Part shown: positions 11,592 to 25,704 of the stretch, piece after piece | How the letters are laid out: each line of letters starts with the position of its first letter | How positions within the stretch are numbered: position 1 is the stretch's first letter | Source: Nemania diffusa | Taxonomy: Eukaryota; Ascomycota; Sordariomycetes; Xylariales; Xylariaceae | Direction: 5' to 3' | Length of the DNA: 64,000 bases | Assembly: GCA_038501195.1 (NCBI GenBank) | Contig: JBBPUQ010000001.1 | Coordinates: forward strand, 3,472,001 to 3,536,000 | Position numbers and translations under genes: made by a program | Notes under the pieces: generated by a model | What the model was told of the DNA's origin: nothing | What the model saw: the letters and a program-made list of their open reading frames with translations, nothing else | Database searches by the model: none

Positions 11592-14500
11592 ATGGAGGCT
11601 ATGGCATCGCCTGTCAGTCCCGACGGTGCTGTGGCGAACGGTGTGGCCTCTCCTTCCTTCAACACCGTCGACCCAAAAGTCATTGTCGACCATCTAGCCT
11701 CAGTTGTTAGCATCGCCCTGGGAGCTACCCGCGCTGAGCTTGAACGGCCTGGAAGTCTGCTGTCAGGCACATACTACTCAGACACAGTCCATCGGTGCAG
11801 CCGCTTTGCGACAGATTCCCAAGTAGCCCTGTACATAAAAAAAGACGTCGAGCCACTGGATGACATTGTAGATGGGCCAGCCGATAGCAGTGAGTGATTG
11901 TCCCAACTGTCTAGTGTTCTCGCCCCATGAAGTTGCTTGATAGTTACTTGATACTCACTCCTACGCTATTTAGTCCCTCCTGTCTCATACACGTACGCGA
12001 TCGCTTCTGAAATATCATCGTCTCCGACTACTATAGCCTATCTTGCGCTACTAAAGCGCCCTCAGGCGATCGACCCCTCGCTTCCTTTAACCTCCCAGAT
12101 CCAGATCCAGACCCTGCCAGGCACTGCTTCCTTGGCCAGTCTTGTTGCCGAACAAGGGCCATCCGCCTCTCCTTTTGAGATCCTCCACTCTATTGTTCAT
12201 AATGCGCTGGCGCCTTATTTTGATGCCAATACCAAAACCTCCCAAGCTGCTAATGGCGTTAGGAGCCGAGCAGACGTGGATGCAAAGACAGGAATCCCTG
12301 TCACCAAGAAGCGCATGACTGAACTTGAGCTCAGTTTGCTGCACCTTCAGCAAAATGTGGAAATCCCTGAGCTCTCGCTCTCCTTCCACCCGATTGTGCA
12401 GACTGCTTTGGATGATGCCGCGGCTCGCAACACGCGGCCTTCTACCGACTTAATTCCGGCCCACCTTCTAGGGGACAGTACATTTATGAATAACTTGCAA
12501 TCAACTGTTAACAGTTGGATTAAGTCGATCCAGGCTATCACAAAGCTGACTAGGGATCCCGTGACAAGGACGGCAACACAAGAGATTAACTTCTGGCTGT
12601 CGATGGAATCCGCATTGGAGGGCATCGAGGCTCAACTCAGGAGTGAGGGCGTCATGCTAACCTTGGAGATTCTCAAGCACGCCAAACGTTTCCAGGCAAC
12701 TGTGAGCTTCACAGCTGACACCGGTTTAAAGGAAGCCATGGAAATGGTGCAGAAGTATAACCAGCTCATGCGAGACTTCCCGCTTGATGAGCTGCTCTCC
12801 GCGACTTCGTTGCCCAAGATTCAAGTTGCTGTCGCCCAGATATTCAGCCACATGAATAAGAAGATGCGATTCAGTAATTATCCCATCGCCCGAACGCTAC
12901 ATCTGGTCGAAGCGATCTCTGCCGACTTGGAAGATGTTATGCACCGACTCCTGCCTGGGTCAGAGCTAGTTGATCTGGAGTACAAAGATTTCAAGGGCCT
13001 CATGGCTACAGCTGATGAGATTTTTAGGGCTTGGGATACTCAAATCAAAGAATTCACGAATATAGCTCGAGAGACAACACGCCGAAGACAAGAGAAATTC
13101 ATACCCATCAAAGTTACGCCTAAACATAGTGAATTGCAGGCACGTCTGAAGTACATCGACAATTTTAGAGATAACCATGAACAGCTCCAGAGGACCATCA
13201 TCAACGTTTTGGGCCCAAGCTCTGGTACTAATGGCCTGAGCGAAGAAGTCACAGCAAATGGTGTTGCTCTTGTTGAAGAGATGGGCGATGTCGACGCAGT
13301 TGAAGAGGTCAAACAAGCGTGGGAGGCGCTGAAAAATGTTGACTTACTTGATGTCTCTCTTGAGGGGACCCAAAGATGGGCCAAGGCGGAGAATACCTAT
13401 AATGAACGGACTTCTAGGGTGGAAAATTCCATCATCGCTCGATTACGCGATCGATTAGCGACAGCTAAGAATGCGAATGAGATGTTTCGGGTTTTTTCAC
13501 AGTTCAATGCTCTTTTCGTCCGGCCCAAAATTCGAGGAGCCATTGCCGAATATCAAAATCAGCTAATAGACAATGTGAAGCAAGCCATAGCTGGTCTCCA
13601 TGAACGATTCAAGCAACAGTATGGTCATTCCGAGGCTCATGCTATGGCTCAGCTACACGACTTGCCTCCCGTTTCAGGCGCTATTATCTGGGCTCGTCAG
13701 ATTGAGCGACAGCTTGATGGGTATATGAAGAAAGTCGAAGACATTTTAGGATCGGACTGGGCGCTTCACAGCGAAGGACAGAAGCTTCAGACGGAAAGTG
13801 AACTGTTTCGGAAGAAACTGAATACTCAAGCCATCTACAAGGCATGGGTGGAAGATGTTCAACGGAAACAAATCTCGATTTCAGGCCGACTCTTCAACAT
13901 AAACAAGATCAGGGCAGCCAATAATGCTTTAGACTTGTCAGTCAACTTTGACGCGCAAATCATTGCTTTATTCAAAGAAACTCGAAATCTCGGCTGGCAA
14001 AACTTCAATGTCCCTCATGCTGTAAATAACGTCGCGAAAGAGGCTAAGCGAGTCTATCCGTATGCTGTTAGTTTGATGGAGAGCGTGAGAACTTTCGCCC
14101 AGACTACACGGCAGATATCAGACATGGCAGAAGTTTCCATACTACTTAGTGGCTATCAGAATGATGTTCACGTCCTGGTCGCCAAAGGTATACCTCTCAA
14201 ATGGGAGACATTTGTCAATACTTGGGAATCGTATCAGAAACCAACTTTGTTAACTAATGGTACGATTGAGCACACCGTCGGTCGAGGAACGGAGAGCAAG
14301 CACGTTTTATTCGTTCGGGAGTTCGCGGCAGCCGCCTCTTTGCTCCAATCAAAAACCGTAACCCTCGCAAATATTCATGTAAATGTTCAAAAAGCCTTAA
14401 CTGAGTTGGCTACCTGCCCATACGAAGCGTCGGAGTTTGGAGCTCGATTACAGACTATTCAAGCTGCGGTCGATCAACTAAACTTGGAACAATACGTCAA

Positions 14501-17500
14501 CTTGGGCTTCTGGGTTGAGAGGATGAATGAGCGGATTAAACGGACACTTCTCGCTCGCCTACAACATGCCGTCTCTAGCTGGATCGAGGCATTTCAAGAT
14601 GATACGCCTGTAAAACAAATCGAGGCACATCGTCGTAAGCAATTGGCACCCTCCGGGGAGCCGTTCAAGTCAGATGATCCCACCATGATACCTTTGATTC
14701 ATGAAATTACAATGCGTAATCAAGTCATATACCTGGATCCTCCTTTGGAGCATGCAAGAGCCAGTTGGTTCTTGCAATTGCATGACTGGGTCGGCACTGT
14801 CTGCAACCTACCGAAAATTAAGGCATCAAGATATCAGATGAGTTTGACGCTAAGCACTGTTGTTCACGAAGAAGCTCGGTTTAATGAGCTGCCAAGTGAT
14901 TGCACGGATATACTTGGAAGGGTATACGCGTCCATTGAAGCAAAACTACAAGGGATTAGTGAATATGTTGACAAGTGGCTCCAATTCCAGTCGCTTTGGG
15001 ACTTGCAGTCTGAGCAAGTATACGACTTGTTGGGTGACGAGCTTTCCAGATGGCTGCAATTACTACAAGAGATTCGAAAGTCCCGCGCAACTTTTGACAC
15101 GTCGGAAGTCAGCCGTACCTTTGGCCATATAACTATTGACTATGGTCAAGTCCAGGATAAAGTAAATGCGAAGTATGACCAGTGGCAGCATGAGATTCTT
15201 CTCAAGTTCGCTGCGCGTCTTGGGACTCGCATCAGAGAAGTACACGCTGAGATCGAGAAGGCTCGGCGTGACTTAGAGACCCAAAGTCTTGAAGCTACTT
15301 CGACTGCACAAGCCGTGCAGTTCATTACAATTGTACAAAATTGTAAGCGAAGAGTTAAGGCCTGGGCACCTGAGCTTGAAACTTTCCGCCAGGGACAATC
15401 AACATTGGTTCGAAATAGGTACAACCTACCCAATGATTGGGTGGATGTACAACAGGTCGACTCACAATGGGATGCTCTCAACGAAATTCTCAGTAGGAAG
15501 GCGAAGATAGTTCAAGATCAGACAGATGCACTCAAGGCAAAGATTGTGGCTGAAGACCAAGTAGTGATGGAGAAGATTGCCGAAATTGGCAGCCAATGGA
15601 ACGAAGACAAGCCTGTTTCAGGCACAATTGCCCCTGATGCCGCGTCTGCTACTCTTGCTTCCTTCGAGTCCCGCATCACAAAACTGCAGGAAGAGTTTGA
15701 GATGGTTTCTAAAGCAAAAGAAGCTCTTGATCTCCCCCCGAGTCCGGAGTCGTCTCTCGCTATGATTCTTGAAGAAGTTCACGATTTCAAATCTGTTTGG
15801 GCTGCACTCTCTACTATTTGGAAGAGTTTGAACGAACTTGGAGAGACCCTTTGGAGCAGCGTTCAGCCTAGAAAAATCCGAGGCTCCATTGATGGTCTTA
15901 TCAAGATGACGAAGGAGATGCCTAGCAGAATGCGTCAATATGCTGCGTTTGAACACATCCAAAATATCCTTAGGCAGCACTTGAAAGTCAACAGTCTTTT
16001 AGGCGATTTGAAGTCAGAGGCTATCCGGGATCGCCACTGGACTAAAATCTGGAAAGATCTCAAACCCGGTCGCCGCTATTCCCCTGTCTCCATGACTCTT
16101 GGAGATGTTTGGGATCTAAAATTAGTTGTCAGTGAGGTTGTTGTCCGAGACATCATCACACAAGCCCAAGGTGAAATGGCCTTGGAAGAGTTTTTAAAAC
16201 AGGTCAAGGAGACTTGGAACAACTATCAGCTCGATCTAGTTGCTTACCAGAACAAGTGTCGTCTCATTCGTGGATGGGACGACCTATTCGCGAAATGCAG
16301 CGAGAATTTGAACTCGCTGCAAGCGATGAAGCACTCGCCCTATTACAAGGAGTTTGAAGAGGAAGCATCCTCTTGGGAAGACAAGCTGAACCGTGTACAT
16401 GTATTATTCGACGTTTGGATTGATGTACAACGTCAATGGGTTTATCTAGAGGGCGTCTTCACTGGTAACGCTGATATTAAGCACCTGTTACCTATCGAAT
16501 CTTCCCGATTTCAGAATATCAACAGCGAGTTCATGACGGTGATGAAAAAGGTCTATAAGCAGCCAATGGTTATGGACGTATTGAGCATCACGGGCGTGCA
16601 AAAGTCGTTGGAGCGTTTAGCTGAGTTGCTAAATAAGATCCAAAAGGCTCTCGGAGAGTATCTCGAGAAAGAACGTGTTTCGTTTCCCCGTTTTTACTTT
16701 GTTGGTGATGAGGATCTGCTGGAAATGATTGGCAATAGCAATGACACATTACGCATTGCTAAACACTTCAAGAAGATGTTTGCTGGCCTGACAGGCCTCG
16801 TTATGGACGAAGAGTCTATTATTTCCGGGTTCACTTCAAAAGAAGACGAGGTTGTCCGCCTCAAGAAAGAGATCTCACTAGCCAAAGTACCAAAAATCAA
16901 TGACTGGCTAGCTCTCCTGGAAAATGGCATGAAATATACTCTTGCTGAGCTACTTGCTGAGGCTGTTGATACGTACACGCCTATCTTTGAGTCCGATAGC
17001 ATTGATCAAACGGCAGTTAATGCCTTCATGAACACTTACCCAAGCCAAATTGTGGTGCTTGCGACGCAGGTTGTATGGACCACAGCTGTTGAGGCCACTT
17101 TAGCCGCTGGGGGCAGTGCACTCCAGTCCTTATTTGATCGAGAAGTTCAGGTCCTTAGGCTCCTAGCAGAAACTGTCCTGGGTGATCTTGATATTATTCA
17201 GCGAAAGAAGTGCGAAGCTCTCATTACTGAGTGTGTTCACCAGCGTGATGTAATTGAGAAACTCATCAAGCTTAATGCGGTTTCGACCACACACTTTTTC
17301 TGGCTGCTGCAAATGAGATATGTCTATGTGCCGGAGGGGGATTTCATGCAGCGCCTCCATATCAAGATGGCTAACGCGAAACTCAACTACGGATTTGAGT
17401 ACCTAGGAGTCCCAGACCGGCTCGTAAGAACGCCCCTTACCGACCGTTGCTTTGGTACCCTTACGCAGGCCCTAGAGCAGAGACTTGGTGGTTCTCCATA

Positions 17501-20500
17501 CGGTCCAGCTGGTACTGGTAAGACAGAGTCCGTCAAAGCTCTTGGTGTCCAGCTTGGTCGTTTCACGCTAGTATTCTGTTGTGATGATACTTTCGACTTC
17601 CAAGCCATGGGCCGCATCTTCCTTGGTATTTGCCAGGTGGGTGCATGGGGTTGCTTCGATGAGTTCAACCGACTAGAAGAGAGGATTCTTTCTGCTGTAT
17701 CACAGCAAATCCAAAACATCCAACTTGGACTCAAGCAAGGTGTTGAAGATGAGACGTCTCAGATTGAATTAGTTGGACGCCACCTTCGCGTGAATGCAAA
17801 CACGGGTATTTTCATCACCATGAATCCTGGCTATGCCGGCCGGTCCAATCTCCCCGACAACCTTAAAAAGCTGTTCCGTAGCGTGGCTATGTCGAAACCT
17901 GATAAGGAACTTATTGCTGAGGTTATGCTTTACTCACAAGGTTTCAACCAGGCTAAACAGTTGTCAAAACAGACCGTACCGTTCTTTGACCAATGCTCCG
18001 CGAGGCTATCCAAGCAAGCCCATTATGACTTCGGACTTCGAGCTCTAAAAAGTGTGCTTGTGAGTTCGGGTGGTCTCAAGCGTGCTCGGCTAGTAGATAG
18101 TGACGGTGTTGTCGGCAAAGAGGAAGTTGTGGAGCCTGAGATCATTGTTCAGAGCATCAGAGAAACTATCGCACCTAAATTGATCCGGAATGATGTCGAG
18201 ATCATGACCACTATAGAGTCGGATTGCTTCCCTGGTGTCGAATATGTGCCGGCTAATCTAGTGCAACTTGAGCAAGCTATTCGGCGTCTTGCATCAGAAA
18301 AACATTTAGTCGTCAACGATACCTGGATGACCAAAGTGCTTCAACTTTATCAGATTCAGAAGATCCATCATGGTGTCATGATGGTAGGTAGTTCTGGCAC
18401 TGGCAAGTCTGCCGCTTGGCGGCTATTGCTGGACGCATTGCAGCAAGTCGAAGGTGTTGAGGGTGTGTCTCATGTCATCGACTCCAAGGTTATGTCAAAG
18501 GAGGCTCTTTATGGCAACCTCGATTCAACCACTAGGGAGTGGACTGATGGCTTATTCACTAGCATATTACGTAAAATTGTCGACAATCTTCGTGGAGAAG
18601 ACTCGAAACGACACTGGATCGTGTTCGATGGCGATGTTGACCCAGAATGGGTGGAAAACTTGAACAGCGTGTTGGACGACAACAAACTTCTTACACTTCC
18701 CAACGGCGAACGTCTCAACCTACCTCAAAATGTCCGCATCATGTTCGAGGTAGAGACGTTGAAATATGCCACGCTAGCTACTGTTAGTCGGTGCGGTATG
18801 GTGTGGTATAGCGAAGATACTGTTACACCTAGTATGCTCGTTGCTCATTACCTCGAAACCCTAAGATCCGTGGCGTTCGAGGACTTAGATGAGGACACTG
18901 CTGCCGCAGGTCAGAGTCCAGCTAAGACCTTGCAAATCCAGAGCCAGGTTGCTGATTTACTAAATGCCTACTTGACGACTGATAATTTCATCATTGATGC
19001 GCTCAAAGAAGCCGAGACATTCAACCACATCATGGAATTCACCGTTTCCCGTGTCCTAACAACACTATTCTCCCTACTGAATAAGGCCGTTCGAGATATG
19101 ATCGAATATAATGCGTCGCATGTTGATTTCCCCCTAGATCCTGAACAGGTCGAAGCGTATATATCCAAGAAGCTACTGCTCGCTCTGGTTTGGGCTTTAA
19201 CTGGTGATTGCCCATTGAACGACCGTAAAACCTTTGGTGACAAGGTTGGGGCTCTTGCAAGTTTCGGATCACCTCCACTGGATGGGACTAGCTCCCTCAT
19301 CGACTTTGATGTTACTTTACCTGAAGCTAATTGGACACCATGGCAAAACCAGGTTCCGGCAATCGAAGTCAATACACACTCAGTCACCCAAACTGATGTG
19401 GTTATTCCCACCCTGGATACGGTACGCCACGAAGATGTTCTTTACTCTTGGCTTGCGGAGCACAAGCCGCTTCTCTTATGCGGTCCTCCCGGCTCTGGTA
19501 AAACCATGACTCTCTTCAGCGCTCTTCGCAAGCTTCCTAATATGGAAGTCGTCGGCCTTAATTTCTCTAGCGCTACCACGCCAGATCTTTTAATCAAGAC
19601 TTTCGAGCAGTATTGCGAGTACAAGAAGACTCTTAATGGCATGATGCTGTCCCCAACGCAAATTGGACGCTGGCTTGTGATCTTCTGCGACGAGATCAAC
19701 CTTCCTGCCCCAGACAAGTACGGTACCCAGCGAGCTATATCATTTCTCCGACAACTTGTTGAACACAACGGCTTTTGGCGCACCTCTGACAAAGTCTGGG
19801 TTACTCTTGATCGGATACAATTTGTTGGAGCCTGTAATCCTCCGACTGATGCTGGACGTACACCTATGGGCGCTCGTTTCCTTCGTCATGCTCCGCTTAT
19901 TATGGTTGATTATCCTGGCGAACTGTCTCTGCTACAAATTTATGGTACTTTCAACTCAGCGGTGCTCAAGATAATCCCTACACTGCGCGGCTACTCTGAC
20001 GCCCTTACGCAAGCTATGGTGCGGCTTTATCTCGAGTCTCAGCAGCGCTTTACGCCCAAAATCCAGCCCCACTATGTCTACAGTCCTCGTGAACTAACAC
20101 GGTGGGTTCGTGGTGTATATGAAGCCATTCGTCCTCTCGAGACCCTCTCTGTGGAAGGGCTTATCAGAATATGGGCCCACGAGGCTCTCCGGCTTTTCCA
20201 AGACCGACTAGTTGCCGAGGAAGAACGACACTGGACAGACCAAGCTGTACGCAGGATTGCATTGGAACACTTCCCAACTATTGATGAATCAAAGGCGCTG
20301 GGTGGCCCCATTTTGTTTTCTAACTGGCTGTCGAAGAACTACGTCCCTGTGGATCGTGAGCAGCTGCGTGATTTCGTCAAGGCCCGCCTCAAGACCTTTT
20401 GCGAAGAAGAAGTTGATGTTCCCCTCATTCTCTTCAACGATGTTCTTGAACATGTCTTGCGCATTGACCGCGTCTTCAGACAACCTCAAGGTCACCTGAT

Positions 20501-23500
20501 TTTAATTGGTGTGAGTGGAAGTGGAAAGACAACATTGTCAAGATTTGTTGCTTGGATGAACGGCCTTAAAGTTTTCCAAATCAAAGTCCACGGCAAATAC
20601 TCGGCAGAAGATTTTGATGACGATCTTCGAGAGGTGTTGCGCCGCTGTGGTTGTAAGGGGGAGAAAATATGCTTTGTTATGGACGAGTCCAATGTATTAG
20701 ACTCAGGCTTCCTAGAGCGGATGAATACGCTCCTCGCAAATGCTGAAGTTCCTGGTCTTTTCGAAGGAGACGACTTTGCGGCACTGATGACAGCTTGTAA
20801 AGAAGGCGCTCAACGACAAGGGCTGTTATTAGATTCCCAAGAAGAACTGTACAAATGGTTCACACAACAGATTGTCAAGAACTTACACGTAGTCTTTACA
20901 ATGAACCCTCCCGAAGAAGGACTATCCTCAAAAGCCGCTACTAGCCCAGCCCTGTTCAATCGATGCGTCTTGAACTGGTTCGGTGACTGGTCAGACCAAG
21001 CACTCTTCCAGGTAGCAAATGAGTTAACGCACTCTGTTGACTTGGACAAACCAAACTTTATAGCTCCTGACAGTATTCCTGTCGCCTATCGCGGTCTTAA
21101 CCTACCACCGTCTCACAGAGAGGCTATTGTCAATTCTATGGTCTACATTCATTACTCCTTGCAACGGTTCAATAACAAGCTTCACAAACAACAAGGCAAA
21201 GTTACGTTCCTTACCCCTCGACACTTCTTGGACTTTGTTGCACAGTATGTCAACCTTTACAATGAAAAGCGAGAAGATCTTGAGGAGCAGCAACGCCATC
21301 TCAACGTTGGCCTCGACAAACTAAGAGATACAGTTGAGAAAGTTCGCGATCTACGAGTCAGTCTTGCTGAGAAGAAAACACAACTTGAAGCGAAGGACGC
21401 CGAGGCAAACGAGAAGCTGCAGCGCATGGTGGCTGATCAACGCGAAGCTGAACATCGCAAAGCTACATCCCTAGAGATCCAGGCGGCTCTCGAAAAACAA
21501 GAAGCCGAAGTAGCAACTCGGAGGGAGGTCGTATTAAATGACCTCGCAAGAGCAGAACCGGCTGTCGAAGAGGCAAAAGCTAGTGTTAGCAACATCAAGC
21601 GCCAACATTTGACAGAAGTCCGATCCATGGGTTCCCCTCCCCAAGGTGTGAAGCTTGCCATGGAGTCAGTCTGCACCTTGCTAGGACACAAGATAGCAGA
21701 CTGGAAGAGTATTCAAGCCATAGTCCGCCGAGACGATTTTATCGCAAGCATTGTCAACTTCGACAACGAGAAGCAGATGACGAAGAGTATGAGGACCAAG
21801 ATGCGAATGGGGTACTTGAATAATTCTGAATTCACATACGAGAAGGTCAATCGTGCGAGTAAAGCCTGTGGTCCTTTAGTCCAATGGGTAGAAGCACAAG
21901 TCAACTACTCCGAAATTCTCGACCGCGTTGGGCCCTTACGGGATGAAGTTGAGCAATTGGAGGAGCAAGCCCTTCAGACCAAGGCTGAGGCCAAAGCGGT
22001 AGAAAACACAATTACCAGTCTAGAAGAGAGCATTGCCACTTATAAAACGGAATACGCTGCTCTTATCAGCGAGACTCAAGCCATCAAGACTGAGATGTCT
22101 CGTGTTCAATTCAAGGTTGATCGAAGCGTTCGACTACTAGATAGTTTGTCCTCAGAACGAACTCGATGGGAAGAAGGCAGCAAGTCATTTGAAACCCAAA
22201 TCAACACCTTAGTTGGAGACGTTTTGGTCGCTGCCGCCTTCCTTGCGTATAGCGGTCTCTATGACCAAACATTCCGCAAATCAATGATGGAAGACTGGCT
22301 GCACCAACTTCATCTTTCCGGAGTGAGCTTCAAGCCTCTTAACCCTATGACGGAATACTTATCTACAGCCGATGAGCGACTCTCTTGGCAAGAAAATACG
22401 CTGCCAGTTGATGATCTTTGTACAGAAAACGCAATCATTCTTAAGCGTTTTAACCGATATCCGCTCATCATCGATCCATCCGGCCGAGCAACCGAGTTCT
22501 TGCAACGAGAATGCAAAGACCGCCGCCTAACAGTCACTAGTTTCCTGGATGACTCGTTCACTAAGCAGCTCGAGAGCGCACTACGATTTGGTAACCCAAT
22601 TCTGATCCAAGATGCAGAGTATTTAGACCCTATTCTGAATCACGTCCTCAATAAGGAATACCAAAAAACCGGAGGCCGAGTCCTCATCCAGCTCGGCAAG
22701 CAACAAATTGACTTCTCTCCTGCTTTCAAGATATATCTATCCACACGCGATCCCTCTGCTACATTCCCACCAGATATTTGCAGTAGGACCACTTTCGTTA
22801 ATTTCACGGTCACTCAAAGCAGTCTCCAGACTCAATCCCTTAATGATGTTTTGAAGTCTGAGAGGCCAGACGTGGATGAGAGAAGATCAAATCTGATCAA
22901 ACTGCAAGGTGAATTCAAGGTGCATCTCCGACAACTGGAAAAACGACTCCTACAAGCCCTCAACGAATCGCGTGGCAACATACTTGATGATGACAATGTT
23001 ATTGAGACGTTAGAGACTCTGAAGACTGAAGCTGGAGAGATTACTGCCAAAATGAGCAATACTGAAGGTGTAATGGCCGAAGTTGATGAAATTACGCAGC
23101 AGTACAGCATAATTGCACGATCTTGTAGTGCTGTCTTCGCTGTCCTGGAGCAGCTTCATTATCTCAACCATTTCTACCAGTTCTCCCTGCAGTATTTCTT
23201 GGATATTTTCCATTCTGTCCTCCATGGCAATAAGAGTCTTGCGAATGAGACTAACCACAACACCCGGAGAGATGTTATCATTCGAGATCTATTCGTGACC
23301 ACTTTCAAGAGAACAGCACTCGGTCTGATCCAAAAGGACCGGATTACTTTGGCTATGTTGCTTGCTCAAGCATCCCCATACAAGATGGATAAGGGGCTCA
23401 TCGATGTTATCCTAGATGAGAGAATTGAAGGCAAGGATTTATCCACCGACATTCACGAAAGAGAGGATACGTTCGCTCGAGCGAAGAGACTCAGTGTATT

Positions 23501-24791
23501 AAAAGACAAGCTTGATTTGGCCTCGCCAGATGCATGGGAGAAATTCTTTTCGGAAGAGTTTGCCGAGAACTTCATCCCCCAGGTTTGGCAAGCAGATAGT
23601 GAGCCATTCGACCAAGGGTTGTTGTCACTACTCTTAGTCAGGATGTTCCGTCTGGATCGCTTCGTGCCCACCGCAGAGCGCTTCGTCACATCGGTGTTTG
23701 GGCCTGAACTATTTGATATCGTAGAGGATTTGAAGGGGACCGTTGAACAAGTACCATCGACACGCCCAATCTCACTTGTTTCAAGCCCTGGCTTCGATGC
23801 TAGCTACAAGGTTGATAACTTAGTAGAACGAATGCGTACCAGGTGCACCAACATCGCCATGGGCTCGAACGAAAGTCTTGCCAGTGCTGATAAGGCCGTC
23901 AGTAATGCAGCGCAGGTAGGAAATTGGGTTCTCATCAAAAATGTTCATCTTGCTCCCACCTGGTTGCAGTCCCTCGAAAAGCGCATGGAATCTCTCAACC
24001 CGCACTCTGATTTTAGATTATTCCTCTCCATGGAATCAAGTCCGAAAATTCCGGTCAATCTACTCCGTGCTTCTCGTGTCCTGATGTACGAGCAGCCAGC
24101 CGGTGTGAGAGCTAACATGAAGGATTCAATATCTTCACTCGCAACCCGGGCAACCAAGGGCCCCGTCGAACGTACTAGGCTATATCTTCTTCTCTCATTC
24201 TTGCACGCCGTAGTGCAAGAGCGACTGCGGTACGCACCCAATTTGGGATGGAAGGGCTTCTGGGAATTTAATGATAGTGATGTAAGCATCCCGCTCTATT
24301 TTGCAAAGACCAATGTCTAACCGTTTACTCAGTACGAATGCTCGGCCTTCATTGTCGACACGTGGCTTGATTCTGTGGCACAGAACCGTTCCAACATAGC
24401 ACCACAGAACATACCATGGGAAATGATTTGCTACCTCGTTCGAGAGACGTATGGCGGAAAGATTGACGACGAGGGCGATTTCAAGCAGTTAACATCCCTG
24501 GTTAACCAAACGTTGACGCCATCTGCCTACGACATTGGTCACAAGCTAGTAGAAGGATCTGAGAATGGGCGGGAACCGAGCCTAGTGGTCCCATCGGGTA
24601 CATCGCTACAGGAATTCATGACTTGGATCCAAAAGATGCCAGAACGCGAGCCACCAACATATCTAGGTCTCCCGGCCAATGCCGAGAAGTTGCTACTAGT
24701 TGGATTAGGCCGAAGCATGATCCAGAACCTAAAGAAAGTGACAGAGCTGCTAGACGAGGGCGAGCAGCTTATGACAGAGACAGAAGAATAA
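11592..24791 (+). CDS. DYN1: cytoplasmic dynein 1 heavy chain
   Basis: Motor subunit of cytoplasmic dynein, which moves cargo, nuclei and early endosomes toward microtubule minus ends (nudA in Aspergillus, ro-1 in Neurospora). Three exons, 11592-11889, 11974-24281 and 24333-24791, join in matching phases (introns GTGAGT...TTTAG and GTAAGC...CTCAG) to give 4354 residues, close to other fungal heavy chains. After the tail and linker, six AAA modules follow. P-loops: AAA1 GPAGTGKT near residue 1943 with Walker B CFDEFN, AAA2 GSSGTGKS near 2238, AAA3 GPPGSGKT near 2603 with FCDEIN, AAA4 GVSGSGKT near 2945 with FVMDES. A coiled-coil stalk (about 3190-3300 and 3410-3510) flanks the microtubule-binding tip, then AAA5 and AAA6. 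Compared with animal chains the C-terminal cap is missing, as expected in fungi. The start follows a C/T-rich leader and matches the usual fungal N-terminus. Confidence 0.98.
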
Positions 24792-25013
24792 TTAAGGACG
24801 GCAGCGATGATGCGACGAGCAAGGACAAACGTTGATGTCCCAGGCTTACTTTTGAACTGACATTTGGCTGGTAGACCTGGACCAATACTTTACTCTGTTG
24901 GGAGAGGGAATTCACGGTGCACTGATACCCTATGATTTAATTAGACTGTTGCTATTGTTTTAATCGAATTTCATTTGTTTCGGATGTACATGCTCAAGTC
25001 TTCATAAAAGAGC

Positions 25014-25019
25014 AATAAA
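25014..25019 (+). terminator. candidate polyadenylation signal of dynein gene
   Basis: A canonical AATAAA lies 223 bases after the dynein stop codon, in a T-rich 3' region. Fungal 3' ends often use degenerate signals, so this is suggestive only. Confidence 0.35.
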
Positions 25020-25229
25020 CATCGATATATTCCACCCAAGCGACTATACGTTTACGTGAGCTTAGTGAGGTTATTATGCCGATAGATGAGGCGATGTGTG
25101 CCGATTAGTTAGTGCCATTGTAGCGTACAGATATGTGGGGACTATAGATTGATATACCTAGGTACTCTGTACCTAGGTACCTATGTAGCACGTCTGCTGA
25201 TCCAAGGACCCCCAGGTCCCGCATATCAA

Positions 25230-25249
25230 CCAATCAGGGTAGATCTAAT
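25230..25249 (+). promoter_or_regulatory. candidate CCAAT-complex/HapX site
   Basis: CCAAT at 25230-25234, exactly 12 bases, then AAT at 25247-25249. This fits the CSAAT-N12-RWT consensus described for the CCAAT-binding complex with HapX, the iron regulator that controls sreA in Aspergillus. It sits 1.84 kb before the sreA start, and a single match is weak by itself. Confidence 0.3.
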
Positions 25250-25684
25250 GGTCAGAAAATCTTTTATTACAAGGAGTCTAGGTATGCACCTAACCAGGAG
25301 TACAGGATGCACAGAATCATGTTCAAATGCTTCAGCATGTTAACATTCCTTTTTTCCATGCTCCTAATAATCCTATCGCTCAATTTTTGCTGCATACATT
25401 CCCGGTTTAGCAAGCTGTAATTCTTATATCAGACCAAAAAAATATTATGTAGATACCTATCTAATGCATGCCAACAGACCGCTCCTTCGAATTTTAATCA
25501 TTTTGATAGGTAGGCGCTACGACTTGCTTGACTTACTAAGATACCTACCTAGGTACTTAAGTAGGTACCTAAGGCTACATATATTCTGTAGGTACCTACT
25601 GCACAGGTGAGTACGTGCATGGCTCCGGAGCAGGGATATGGGCTACCCCTGTCTTCAATACCCACACATATCACTCGACTCTAG

Positions 25685-25704
25685 CCAATCATAGTCAAGG
25701 GAAT
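25685..25704 (+). promoter_or_regulatory. second candidate CCAAT-complex/HapX site
   Basis: CCAAT at 25685-25689, exactly 12 bases, then AAT at 25702-25704. Same orientation and spacing as the site 455 bases upstream. It is about 1.4 kb before the sreA start codon; the transcription start is unknown. Confidence 0.35.
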
